From: Lasiosphaeris hirsuta
Lineage: Eukaryota; Ascomycota; Sordariomycetes; Sordariales; Lasiosphaeriaceae
Length of the DNA stretch: 64,000 nt
Reading direction: 5' to 3'
Assembly: GCA_030549175.1 (NCBI GenBank)
Contig: JAUKUA010000003.1
Location: forward strand, 3,100,001-3,164,000
Numbering within the stretch: the first letter of the stretch is position 1; the number at the start of each line of letters is the position of its first letter. Both the position numbers and the translations under genes were made by a program. Below the pieces are notes generated by a model, which worked only from the letters and a program-made list of their open reading frames with translations, did no database searches and was not told the origin of the DNA. Of the stretch, positions 22,499 to 33,600 are shown in pieces.

Positions 22499-23201
22499 AT
22501 GGCTACCTTTCGTGTCTCGGTTTTCCTTGCTGTTTTGGCAGCCGTCTTTGTCCAGGCTACCGTGCTCGAGGCCAACTCCCCAAGCCTTGCTGCGCTTATC
22601 CATCGTCAAGCCCCGGGCACACCACAATATGCTTGTCACGAAAACTGCGGTAATGATCACATCCCGTCTAATACTACCTCCCAGATCTTATCATCACTGA
22701 TAATCACCTTCTACTTCCAGGCAACGCTCTTGCGGCAGGACGAGCAGAAGGCCACTGCGAGAATTCGACCTGGATCGGCTACTACGAGGCCTGTCTTGAT
22801 TGCGCCCTCGACTTCGACATCTGGAAGCATTACGAAAAGGGGGTGACGGCTGCCGCCTCGACGTGTGGCCTAACTCCCACCCCATCGCCCTCCGGCCCAG
22901 CATCAGCTTCTCCGTCTGTTACGGGGGGCGTTCCGTCTACCACCGCAAGCCCTTCAACTGCGGCGCCATCCCCGACTACACCGCCGGTCACGAGTCCAAG
23001 TGCGACCGGGAGCGCTACCGGAGTCACAAGCGTACGTGTCACTGTATGATCAAGAAGCCTACTCAAGTAATCAGCACTAATTTGTTTTGGTCTCAGTCGA
23101 CTGCAACGGCAGGTTCTCACAGGCTTGGTGCAGCGGCCGAGTTGCTTTCGGGGATTTGTCCCCTTTTTATCGCGTTTCTTGGAGCTGCTGGATTTTGGTG
23201 A
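22499..23201 (+). CDS. Cysteine-rich secreted protein, probably GPI-anchored
   Basis: Exons 22499-22649, 22721-23031 and 23097-23201 give 188 residues. A signal peptide (FLAVLAAVFVQA) is followed by a compact domain with six cysteines, containing ACHENCGNAL, HCENSTWIGYYEACLDCA and WKHYEKGV, ending in STCGL. A Ser/Thr/Pro-rich stalk (~110-155) follows. The end is a hydrophobic segment (GICPLFIAFLGAAGFW) after a TAGS site, as in a GPI-anchor signal. The Cys pattern is not the eight-Cys CFEM pattern. I have seen similar six-Cys domains in fungal surface proteins of unknown role and do not name a function. Intron 1 falls in the codon of the glycine after the second Cys. Confidence 0.8.
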
Positions 23202-24027
23202 GGGCGCTAAAGAGTCACATGATCAAAGATTTTACAGAATAAGGGAGGACACAATGTGACAAATCACAGACAGTTGTGAGAGGTCACTAGCTTAGTATGG
23301 AAATATGAAAATCCTTCGCTTTCGCTGTTCCGATGCCTACGATATTTGTCACTTGGCACTAATTACGCAGTTATGATCCACAACGGAGTTTTCGAAAGAA
23401 CGGCTACCATGAAAATTTCGGTGAATCTTAGTTGATACCAATCACATTAAAATAGCGCATCCAGGCGTGTGAAAGAGTGATTCGTGCAAAGTCCCATACG
23501 ATTAAATTTGCCAAGTTGGAGACTGGCACTGGCGGTGAACCTCAGCTCTGACCTAGGCAGAACTGCCCGTGGCTCGACTATCATCGAGCATATTTATCTC
23601 TACTTGCAAGACAAAAACTTTACAATAATAATGAGGGGTTGGAAGGCTCAGCACAATTCCACTTGTTGATAACACCTAGCCTGGTCAGCGGGTACGGGCA
23701 AACAAAGGACTGCCATTCATCAAGAGTAGTGCAATAGAGCATATGCAAAAGGTTTGGATTTTGTGTCACGCTTTTCTAAAGCCATGGTTGCTATGTAAAG
23801 CTTGATCCTCCAGTCGTTGCAAGAGCTTTTCATAGCCCGCTCTTGCTAACTTACCTCCATAGCTGTAAACGCTAAGTTCAAGTGCAGTAACACTTTCCCT
23901 ATAAATTCAGCTGCCAGCCACATCCCTGGGCTGACACTCAACTTTTCGACGAATAATTCCGTTTATTTGTCAAGACGTCAGTTTTTTTGAGCCAGAACTT
24001 TCACGTCACCAACAATTCCGTGCAAAG
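23202..24027. other. Intergenic, no gene seen
   Basis: 826 bp, AT-richer than its neighbours, between two plus-strand genes. A short open frame at 23484-23669 has no recognisable features. Confidence 0.5.
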
Positions 24028-24655
24028 ATGAAGCCAAGCACTTCATCTGTTAGTCCGAACTCATGAAAATAATCTTCATGCTTCCTCTATCATTACAACG
24101 AACCTAACATTTTTTCCTCAGAAGAAATTTCAGCGACGACGCAATGGGATTGATGACCTCCCCGCCCAAGACGCTGCCAGTGCCAACTTGAATCGAATCC
24201 GAACCGAGCCACGCACGCCCCGCAATCCTGGCGGAGTCCCTCAATCGAGAAGAAGTGCTACCAACAATACCTCAAGCTCGCGGCCTGCCCTTCCCATCGA
24301 ATCCCAACCTGAACCACCGCAATCGAGACCACTAAGAGTACTGTCCAGAGATTGTCTCGTGGCAATACAAAGATTTATATTTGACGAAGAGGACAGTCTT
24401 TTGGGCAGGTTCGCAAACGGCACTCCTCGGGGGCCCCAAAACGTGGCCAAATTTCTGGAGGGCATTTCTCAGAGGCTGGATATTGGAAACATCAACCAGA
24501 CAGTACCGGAGCAAAATGATGGCGACAGCAACGAGGCGGATCACCATAATGGCAGGCACAAGGAACAGGTGAAACTCGACGAGGGAAGAGCTGAATTAGC
24601 TCAGGATCGAGATCTTCTGGGCATCGGTTCTCAGTTTCACTTTGGAGACTCATAG
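24028..24655 (+). CDS. Unknown 184-residue protein with a 7-codon first exon
   Basis: Exon 1 (24028-24048) encodes only MKPSTSS. A 73-nt intron (GTTAGT...TTTTCCTCAG, with CTAAC near its 3' end) joins it to exon 2 (24122-24655). The product begins with a basic KKFQRRR stretch and a disordered Ser/Pro-rich region. A possibly helical core follows (SRDCLVAIQRFIFDEEDSLL, NVAKFLEGISQRLDI), then an acidic, Asn/His-rich tail. No domain recognised, no signal peptide. Its stop lies 92 bp from the convergent PEBP-like gene. The open frame and good splice sites support it as real. Confidence 0.6.
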
Positions 24656-24747
24656 ACTATCAAGGTGTAAGGAGAAAAGAGAGCACGAGTTCCGGATACC
24701 AAAGTACCTACGTAAACTACCTACCTTCCCCACCCAGAAACCTCAGA

Positions 24748-25509
24748 TTACCCTGTGACATTGAAGTAACTTCCCCTGATCGGCTTGCCCAACCCCGCGG
24801 CTGTTACAAATGTAGCCAAGTTGAACCCAAATGTCTGCCCGACTTGCGTTCTGGATACGGTGAAAGTTGATGTCGTCTCGTATAGCAAAGACACGTATCG
24901 ATGGGCGTAGGGTGGGTTCTCAGCTGGCGGCGCGGGTCCCGTGTAGGTAATTGGTCCGGTCGAGGAGGAGGCCAAAGTGAAGACTCCGTTGACCGTCTGA
25001 CCGGTCGCCTTGAAGCCGGAAATCAAGGCGTGCAAGTTGGTCCGACGAGCCCCGGCGCTGGGGTTTTGGAAGTTTGAAGGCCTATGTTTTGCGTTAGAAA
25101 TATTCCGAGCCATACTCATCGCTTTTGTGGGAGGGGTTTATTACACATCCTGGTCTATTGTGGAATTGATTAGCCGATTGGTCTTTTCGCGATTCAAGAT
25201 ACTAGTTACCTATCAACAGCCAAACGTATGTGCCATTGAGAGCTACATCGCTGGTTCCAATGGTGGGTTGCTTTCCAGTTTCTAAATCGTCGACCCAAGT
25301 TAGATTTGATCTGTCGCAGGGATATATATTCTTGAAGAGAACAACTTGCCCGCTTTGGTTAGACTCGTGCCTGGAACGGTGACGACTTTAGTTCCAAATA
25401 CAACATCCAGACGTTCCTTTACCTCGGGAGAGAATCCAGGTGGTGTTGCGGCTTGTGCCGCAGCCAGACTGGCGAGGAGTAACCCTGAGGCAATTGACTG
25501 AAGAAACAT
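24748..25509 (-). CDS. Secreted phosphatidylethanolamine-binding protein (PEBP) family member
   Basis: Four exons were worked out: 25509-25350, 25281-25210, 25154-25145 and 25081-24748, giving 191 residues. A signal peptide (QSIASGLLLASLAAAQA) precedes TPPGFSPEVKERLDVVFG. The PEBP fold follows: QPTIG, GTYVWLLI, the DQDVP motif at 78-82 (the family's DPDAP ligand-site motif), YTGPAPP and HRYVSLLYE. Intron 1 begins with GC (G|GCAAGT) and ends AG, with a CTAAC branch site. Exon 3 is a 10-nt microexon that supplies the codons of the DQDV motif. Without it the exons do not join in frame. Introns 2 and 3 have CTAAT and CTAAC branch sites. The ligand is unknown; some secreted PEBPs bind lipids. A G-rich run (25542-25560) lies just upstream of the ATG. 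Confidence 0.85.
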
Positions 25510-26716
25510 GACGATCGCTTTCGTGGGTCGAGTTGGGGAACGGGGGGGGGGTGGGGGGGGTCTAGGATAGTTCCGCAACGCCCAGAGCAACGTGTAGGGG
25601 CAGACTGATGATTAAATGCTGTTTCCAGCTGGTGTCCCAAAACCTCGACAGGAGCCCCTGGAGCCGCTGCAGCATATATCTGAATGCGCTATTGTTGACA
25701 ATGACGAATGGAGCAATATCGGGTCGAGATGGTTGGCCTTCAACGTCGTGCCCAGCCATGGCTAAATTGCCAATTGCCCAAGTTACAACAATGGTTTACC
25801 GCTTCATGAAAAATGGCGAATTCATCCGAATTGGCAAGGGAGCCAAAGTAAAGCAATCTGCTGTTCCCCGCATTCGCCATTTTCGCACAGAATGGCAATA
25901 GTCCTTCCGGCAAGTGAGCAATCAAGTTGAAACGGGTTCGGTCTTTGTGCCTGTGGGAGGTCGACTGCTGCGGGGATCGAGTGTTGGCCGGGTTAGGGTT
26001 AACTGTGCTGATCACGGTTGACGTGATTCACGTCCAAGTTCTTTCCTCCCATTGGGTCATGGGCCCAGTCTATGCCTGGATCAGGAAGTCGAACAAGACG
26101 CCAAAGTGGATCGCCAAGCAGTCAGGACCCCCAAAATAGCGCGTCTACACGATCTGGTCAGAGCTGATCAACTGGGCCGCACGCGCCAAAGCCACAAGGG
26201 CAATCTCCCTTTGTTAAGCGCCGCTGTCGAGTTTCATGCCCAGTCCCGACGCCGTGGCCAGAGGGCTAATAAGGGCGCTTCGCCAAACCGCGGAGAGGCC
26301 GATGAGAGGAAGCCCCAGCAAATCGGTTCCCCTGGTCCTGGCGGGCACCCCCCGCGGTGCAACGTCGTGGACTAGGGTCGCTGGCGATCCCTTGTCATCC
26401 AAACCCGTAGCGCACCACCTGAGTCCCGACAGGCCTCTACGCGTGAATGCAAAATTTACATATATCACAATGGCTACTCCTCCATTTTCATTGCAGTCAT
26501 CCATTGTATTCACAAGTCAAAGTCAAAGCACTTGTGTTGTTTCGGTTCCCCTTTTCTTTGTCATTTCCTCGTCTGTCTCGTCGGCGTATTTCTATTTAAT
26601 TATCTACTCTCTACGTTGTTGCTGGCCAACTGCAAAGAAGGCGCCGTTTACTTCTCCATCTATCTCTACCGACCAAGTGCTCAACCTCGGCTTCCAGAAC
26701 CCGCGAAATCCTCAAG
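25510..26716. other. Divergent intergenic region, PEBP-like and Fig1-like genes
   Basis: 1.2 kb with no supported gene. It carries a G-rich run at 25542-25560 and a single TTAGGGTTA at about 25993, which is not a telomeric array. Confidence 0.5.
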
Positions 26717-27672
26717 ATGGCCGCCCTAAAGCTGGCAAAGACGTTTCTTATGCGTACGGATTTATCTATCAACACCTTGCAGTAGCATCAGCTAACAATG
26801 TGGCAGCCTCGAGCACCATTCGCTTGGTACCCTACGTTCTTATCCTTCCAGTAATCCTCTTCCAGGGTAGGGTAGCCTCTTGAAGTCCTGAAGCTCTCAA
26901 TACGTAACTGACAATGCCAACTACAGCCCTGTCGCTCTCTGGGTGTGCCTCAACCTCTCCGGCAATCCCAAATATATACATCGTCTCGCTCCAGTCGTCT
27001 AAGAACCTCACAATACCTGTTGAGGTCCGCCTGGGCTATTTTGGTGAGCCCTTTCCCCCTCTCCTCTCCGTATTTTGTTTCTAACATGCTCTATCTCAAG
27101 GCATTTGCGGCGACGATGGCACCACACTACGCTGCCAGCCTTCTTCTGGTAGCTCTGCCGAGGCTGTTGCGATAAGCCTGTTCCCCACCTTCGTCACCAA
27201 CAGCACATCGGCCCCCAAGACCGGTGCCAACACCACCCTCACACCCGTTGACGTCAAGGACCTCATCACGACGGCCCTGGACCTTCAGTCGCAGATATTC
27301 ATCTCGATCCTCGCGGGCGCCGCCTTCCTCTTCGCCGTCGGGATCATCTTTCTCTTTCTCTTCAAGCGCGACGCCTCCAAGCCGAACGCAGCCAAACCGC
27401 TCCGCTCCGCCATCTTCCGCCGCGGCACGTATGGTCTGCTGTACCTAAGCACCGCTCTCGTCTTCACCACGGCGCTGGCCACGACCGAAACGGCGGGGGC
27501 TCTGCAATACGCGTCCAACGCCACGCGCAACGCCCCGATCCTCATGCACGCGGGCAGAACGCTGCAGGTCTTGCAATGGATGGCGTTTGGTTTCTCGACG
27601 CTGTTCACGCTGGCGGTGCCGATTCTGGTCCGGCCGGGGGTTGTCGCTGCTATTGGTAAGGGAGAAGCTTGA
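26717..27672 (+). CDS. Fig1/claudin-like membrane protein
   Basis: Exons 26717-26753, 26807-26866, 26927-27043 and 27101-27672 give 261 residues; all three introns are GT-AG and 53-60 nt. TM1 is VPYVLILPVILFQALSLSG. The extracellular loop carries GYFGICGDDGTTLRC: GYFGIC at 69-74, then C83, the G-hydrophobic-hydrophobic-G-x-C-x8-C claudin signature of Fig1. Three further membrane segments follow (FISILAGAAFLFAVGIIFLFLF, YGLLYLSTALVFTTALA, VLQWMAFGFSTLFTLAVPIL). Yeast Fig1 is induced by mating pheromone and needed for low-affinity Ca2+ influx and cell fusion. Filamentous-fungal homologues act in mating and hyphal growth. Intron 3 splits the glycine codon inside the GYFGIC motif. Confidence 0.85.
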
Positions 27673-29907
27673 TTCAAGGATAGACAAGGGTATCTATCGC
27701 AGCTATCTGCCTCAGATATTGTCTTTTTCTACTTTCTCCTTTTCTTGGTTAGTGCATGCCTACGGCGGAGTTATGGGCGAGGGATTCAGCCATGCTGGTT
27801 TACTTAGCTACTTAATAAATGGACAACTACTATGATGACATCACCGTTGAGCACTTACTTCGGGGTCATGATATGCGCTCATCGGGTAGACTATTACCAT
27901 AGATGTCAGGTTGCTTGAACGGTGGTGGGAAAAAGACGCCCTGTGAGTAGCATTAGGGAATGCCGTGCGGACTTCGGTGCGATGGAGGCTGGCGGCTGAC
28001 AACCTGAAGATCAGCGAAGCGTTTGGCACGAGGCCTTGGGAAATATCCGCTGCTGTGCTCGTTATTGATATCCTAGTCTCGTTTATATCGAGGGTTGAGG
28101 TTGAGGGAGCGCTTAGGTTGGTAGGGGATTTTAGCAGGCCGAGAGGAGGGTGGTGGTCGCGATGAAGAACTCTTCCAGTCAATGTCGCTCCCGTCCCAGC
28201 AACGAATGGTTGGCTGGGTTGAATAAGATGTGAAAGGTACTACCAGGTGCTTAGCCTGGTAAGGCTACCTAGCTACTGGTCCGAAGCTCGGTTCCTCTGG
28301 ATGCAGAGAGGGGGAAGGTACAATGGAACCTGAACTCCCGCCCAATAACTTCGCCGTGGAGGTCCACGAGTGCCTAGGAGCAATAGGTTCGCCCTCCACT
28401 ACCTCCATAGTGTTTGGAGCGACCAGGCGGGTTGGATAACCCAGGTAGGCTTGACACTTGAGCGCCATGAAAGATTCTGCGCTGTCGCCTCATGCACTTG
28501 TCGCCTGAAACATTGTGGGCCCTGGTGTCTGCATCACTTATTGAACCGGATGCCGGAATGTGTCCCGGTCACCATCGACGGAGTAGCAAAGTCGCACAGA
28601 AAATATCCATCTGTGACAGGCCACGGGAGGCAAAATGACGCTTGCAGCAGCACAGCGCCCATGCCACGCTGGGTTAAGGTGCCGCTGGCCAATCTTGATC
28701 GACGGACCTGCTGACAATCGCCGAGACAGGACCGGTGACACAGGCAATCTCGTAAGGGAGTCCAAAGCCTCTGATTCGTCCATCAACACCTCTTTGCCTT
28801 TTCGCACTTGCAAGCACACGCGTCGAGCGCGTGATGGCAGCCTTGAAGAGCCCTTGGAGAGAGAGAGCAGGCTGGACTGTTTTTCGATACTGAGGTTCCT
28901 GATTCCCTGATTCATAGAATAAAGTAAAGCCCGAAGGCCGAGATCACGCTGTGCATTTGCAGTTTGCCCCTGCACTTGAGCTATGGAATTCTCTACGCTG
29001 AAAGCCGGTCTGGCCTTCCGGATATTTGGAATTATTGTTTTACTTGCAACTCAAAGGCGCTCAGACTTATAAGTGAAGCCGTTGTCATTTTCTGCGCACA
29101 TGACATCAGCATTGCAACCTCGGGCGGTCTAGTGGATGGATGTGATGGGTGCTTTTCTGCAGGTCATGGGTGCTTTTCTGCAGGTCGAAGCATGCGGCTC
29201 ATATATTGAAGTTTCGAAATATTTGGAAAAAGGTAACGTACCTAGGTGGGCCAGCTCCATATTTGGGGGTGTCGGTGTCGGGGGCGATTTGACAGCAACT
29301 GAAGCACATATGTCGGCCCATGTAACGCTCCTTATCGGGGGCGGAAGACTTAATAGGAGTTATCTAAGGCTCCGCACTGATCAATTTCAAATTTTGTAAA
29401 GGAGGCTTGGCTGGTTTGACTCGGGACATAATCTCCTTTTGCTACCATTACTTCATTACTCAGCAACCCTTTCGAAGACTGAAAATTGAAGGACCATCGA
29501 TCAGCGGCATCTCAAATGTCCATTGTCATTCAAGAACAAAAGGTACCCGATTGACTGAAACTTGACGGGTAGGCACTCCTACGAAACGTGCCGAGGACCG
29601 AGGTAACCTATCCTTCATTCTCCAACATCCGGTCTTCAGGTCAAGGCTTGGCAAGGGTGAGCGCAGCCATCTATCTTCTCATTGTTCTTGCGTGATCCTC
29701 CCCTTTCTCTACGTATCTGCAGACTTACCATCGTCTCAAGCATTAACCCCCATTCGAACTTGGTATTTGAACCGTCGTGACGCTCTGATTGCTCTGAATA
29801 CGCTGCCCGTACCCTTTCCTAACTTGTTGGCGTATTAATCCCTCCCGAGGCTGCATGAGTCCTTACAGTTTGGGTTGGTTTTATCAGGCCTCCGGCAAGA
29901 ACCTACA
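27673..29907. other. 2.2-kb stretch without a recognised gene
   Basis: Open frames at 27841-28182 (-), 28538-28975 (-) and 28635-28910 (+) have no recognisable family, signal peptide or supporting splice structure. I do not call them genes. A tandem duplication at 29145-29186 is listed separately. Confidence 0.45.
29145..29186. repeat. Perfect 21-bp tandem duplication
   Basis: The 21-bp unit starting ATGGGTGCTTTTCTGC occurs twice, exactly head to tail (29145-29165 and 29166-29186). It lies in noncoding sequence. Confidence 0.9.
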
Positions 29908-30609
29908 TGTTCCAGGACCCTTGCCCGCGACCCTTCCGAATAGTATGCCGCTGGCATGGTCGGACCACGCCCATTCAGACGCTAAGCTTAGCTCCGCCGG
30001 GCTTACAGAACCGCGAGCAAATAGGTATCATTAGCGCGGAGGTCTTCAAGATATCCTCAATACGTCGTGATATAGACTGGGAGCCATGTGCGCAAGGTCA
30101 GCGCCGCCCTGCAGCCACGCACAAGCCCGTGTACCTGCTTTCTTACACGGCCCGGGGCTGTGCCTCAGCTTTGGTGGTCGGAATCGGATCCGACTTGTTA
30201 GCACACAGTGTGCTCCCAGTGTGCTCCACTCTTGCAGCCCGACTTCGACCGCGTCTTCCAACCCATGTCCAGGGAGAAAGCCATCCGGGAAATTTCAACG
30301 CTCAGAGCGAGACGGCAGACCTCATTTTACAGAAGAAAAAACAATGGTGGACGTCTACTCGGCAGAAACCCACCGCAATGGGGTTTTTGCGGGTTGCACC
30401 GGCGCCCCTCCACAGACACAGCACTCGGCATCTTCTCGAGCCGTCTTGGCGAGGTTCAGGGCGAACCCAGGTTCGGTTTCGGCTCACCGCTTCAGTGGTT
30501 TGCCTTTGACGTGATGGATAACATCACGTTCAACAGATGGCTGGTGTTTCTAGATGAAGATGAAGCTGTGGACGCGGAAGGCGCCATCAGCTCCTGTAAT
30601 GTATTCTGA
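29908..30609 (+). pseudogene. Cytochrome P450 relic (N-terminal half)
   Basis: The clearest block is at ~30470-30590: SPLQWFAFDVMDNITFNRW followed by VFLDEDEAVDAEG. It matches the helix E-F region of fungal class E P450s (WLQxFAFDVxGExTFxxxxGFLxxGxDVDG). About 550 bp upstream, a different frame reads VPGPLPATLPN, like the proline-rich hinge IPGP that follows the membrane anchor. Between them the frames shift and stops intervene. No haem-binding Cys motif, EXXR or I-helix AGxDTT was found downstream. I read this as the decayed N-terminal half of a P450 gene. The identification rests mainly on the ~35-residue block. Confidence 0.45.
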
Positions 30610-33600
30610 AATGCTTCGTGGGTGTTGAAACGCCTCCTATTTTGCATTGCTTACATGGCTTATAGCGTAATAACTGATCGACCAACCAGGCCAGCTGTTC
30701 GCCGCTTGCTTCCCGAGGCACCTGGTCCCCGATGGGCACTTGTTCGTTGTTGCTCTGCGTTGGCAGCAGCAGGGGAAATTACCAGTCTCACCTGGAGCCC
30801 AGAACGGCCTCCGACTGCAACTCCAGAGACCTCGCGAGGGCTAGAGCCGTGAATCTAGAATGGCCCGTCACGGCACGAATGACGTCAAATGTGCAATTAG
30901 AAAATCACGCAACATAAACCATTGTCCATTATCTCTTCAAGCAACTTCCACAACTGGGCCGGCTGGGATCAGCGTGAGGCGCGCCTCTCTCTGAGGCCGT
31001 CTCCTAAAGGCTGGCTCGCGACTTGCCGCACCTCAATAGCTACGTGAGGGATCCGGAGAGGACACTGTACATCCGGTGATCGCATGGAACATTGTATCGA
31101 AGGGCGGTGTGGGGATCTGTGGGAAGCGCGTTGCCAAAGGCACTACATGCTCGGCATGAAGCCGTGAGTAGTTCACCGCGATAAGAACATGGTCGGGCCC
31201 GACGCGAGCGACTGAAATTCCGACCGCTGGCTGGGCGAGGAGCACCGTAGGCCATGAAGATGTGCCGACTTGCGGTAAAGAAGCCCTTTGGTGGACCAGT
31301 TTTCCCGAGCTGTGCGTTATCGCGGTGGCTCTGGAGTAACAGGTAGTTGAGCCTGCGGCATTGAGCTGTGGTCGCGCCGGCCACTGTGTCTGTACCAATC
31401 GTTCCATCGATCCACGAGACTTACAAGCTGATCCCGACAATATTTTGGAGGCCTCATATTTTAGGCAGGGCTCTGAGGAAGCCATTGCCACACATGATCT
31501 ATACCTTCTGGTTGTCGAGGGGAGGCCCATGCCAATCTTGTTTTGTTTCCTGGTCCCCGGTCTACTCCTTAGTCCATGTCGGATATCTCTAGCGACGAAC
31601 TGCGGTCGGGTGTTGTGAATCGCGGGCTCGTCGCTCAACAGATTTTTCATGTAAGATTGAGTAAGCGCCCGCGCGGGGTTTGAGCTGCAACGTCGAGAAG
31701 CCTGAGGGCGGGATTCGATGGGGCGGGCGAGAGTGTGTGGCCATTGCATTTCATTTCAATGCGGCTGGAGAGGGGTTACCAGTGCCTTCCTTGCCGCGGC
31801 TTGTCGGCTAGCGCGCTCATAGGTGAAGCGAAGCTGTTGATGCTTTGGTGCTGTCCACTGCCAAAGGGGTCCCAGGTGCTGTAGGTGGTCAGTGCAGCGC
31901 TGCCAAATGGCGGTTACCCGCGCCCGTCTCGCCAATTCAAACCCCCAAAGTCAATACCCAGGCCAAGCAAGGGCAACCCAGGCCGTTATCTCCATCCTAC
32001 ATGCTTTGGGGGGAGGAGCTAGCAGTATTGGTGACGGTGAAGGAACGAAAAGCGGCTTGTGGGTAGTTATGAACGTGCCTGAGCCTGACTCGTTGATTCC
32101 CGAGCTCGGGCTCAAATCTCAAGAAGCCCCTGGGGAGACCCTAACCCTTCAAACTGGGGCCCAATCAGGAGTTGACGGCGGTCGGGCAGGATGATGTAAT
32201 TATAGCAACGGACCGAAAGATTCTTGTGTAACGCGACACAAATCCCTGGAACCACGCCACATTCACTTCCCAGATGCACCCCCCCAACCTCCAACCTCAC
32301 CACACGCCGTTTCTCGACGCCGCCGAAGACACCTCGGCGACCAAAACCTCCCCACGCCAGGATTGCGCTAATATGGCGTGTGGCCGCATGGCAAGCTGCC
32401 GGGCCTCGTCACGGCCCAAAGCCCCGCGATACATTCGCCGACTTGGTGGACCGTTGTCTGCCAGTCAACCCTAAGCGACGACGCAGAGTGCTTTGTTCCC
32501 GCCATGGCTTGGGTCGTGGGATTCGGGGGCTGTTGGGTGGGCGTTATGTCCCGACATGCTAGCGTCTCTCGACACACACCTCATGTAGGTGGTCACATAC
32601 CCGTGCCCAGGATTGCGCATCAGCCAGCAGACACCAGCATCAGACAGCCGCTATCGACCTGACGCACATGGTCAGCGGCCTACAAGTGCAATCGGGGGCC
32701 TCAGAAAGAGTGCTAATGGCCAAGGCAATGGCTGGCTGCTGGTGGCGGCATTCGGGGGAGTCATCTTGTTCGAGCTACCGCACCCATAGGACCTGGTGCC
32801 CTTTGCCATACAAACTCTTGGCGTCTCTTCGCTCCGGGCCACCTCCCGTCTTCGGCCTTTACAAGTCCTTGTCTGGCACATCTGGCTGGCTGGGCCAGGC
32901 TGGGCCATCAGCCAAGCATCTTGGAGAAGCCAAGTTAAAGCAAGGCAACTTAGTTTCACCGCAACTCCTTGACAGTTATAGTGATTACGCAGGTCCTCAC
33001 GACATGGAGCATCGGCAGTGGAGAGGCGGAAGCCGTTCTGATTGGGCCCAATGCGATCCCAGACATGAGGAACTGGGGTGGCGACCGTTTTGCTCTGTTA
33101 TGCCGGGGAAGTTGTACGCGGTGAGCCTCATTGAGCGTGTTTGTGCGCACATGCCCTTCTAGAATATCGCGGGCCCAACATCCGCAACCGCGGGGGTGGT
33201 GTACGTGTACGGGCTCTGGCGCAACCAAGTATCTCATGCCGCATCCGAGATAGCCTCCCCAGTAGGTATGCTGCCTGACTCAGCCCTGGCGAGTCCCCAT
33301 GCCTTCAGAGTTGCATTGGCCATTGTTGATGGGGAAGACTGGACATGGCGTGCTGCTTGGGTAATTCCTATCTGCATAGACCCTGATTGCCGGTTTTCCT
33401 GCCTTGTCCAGTTCTCTTGGCTGCCGCGACACCTCGAATTTCGCACTGTTCCGTCTGCCGGAGGTATGTTTGATGATGCACGACAGACTATCACCCCCGG
33501 GATAAGGTATGTGAGGCAAGCACATGCACACCGGCCCAACCAGTTGATGGACGGGCACCGGAAGGAAGAAACAACACGGCCGGGGAGTCATGGGGTCTCT

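Noticed and set aside
25993..26001. TTAGGGTTA telomere-like motif
   Set aside because: A single copy, not an array; expected by chance.
29145..29186. Possible CRISPR-like or regulatory repeat
   Set aside because: Only two adjacent 21-bp copies without spacers; a simple tandem duplication.
31033..31749. 238-residue minus-strand frame near the P450 relic
   Set aside because: Checked for a P450 C-terminal half (heme Cys loop, EXXR) on both strands; none seen.
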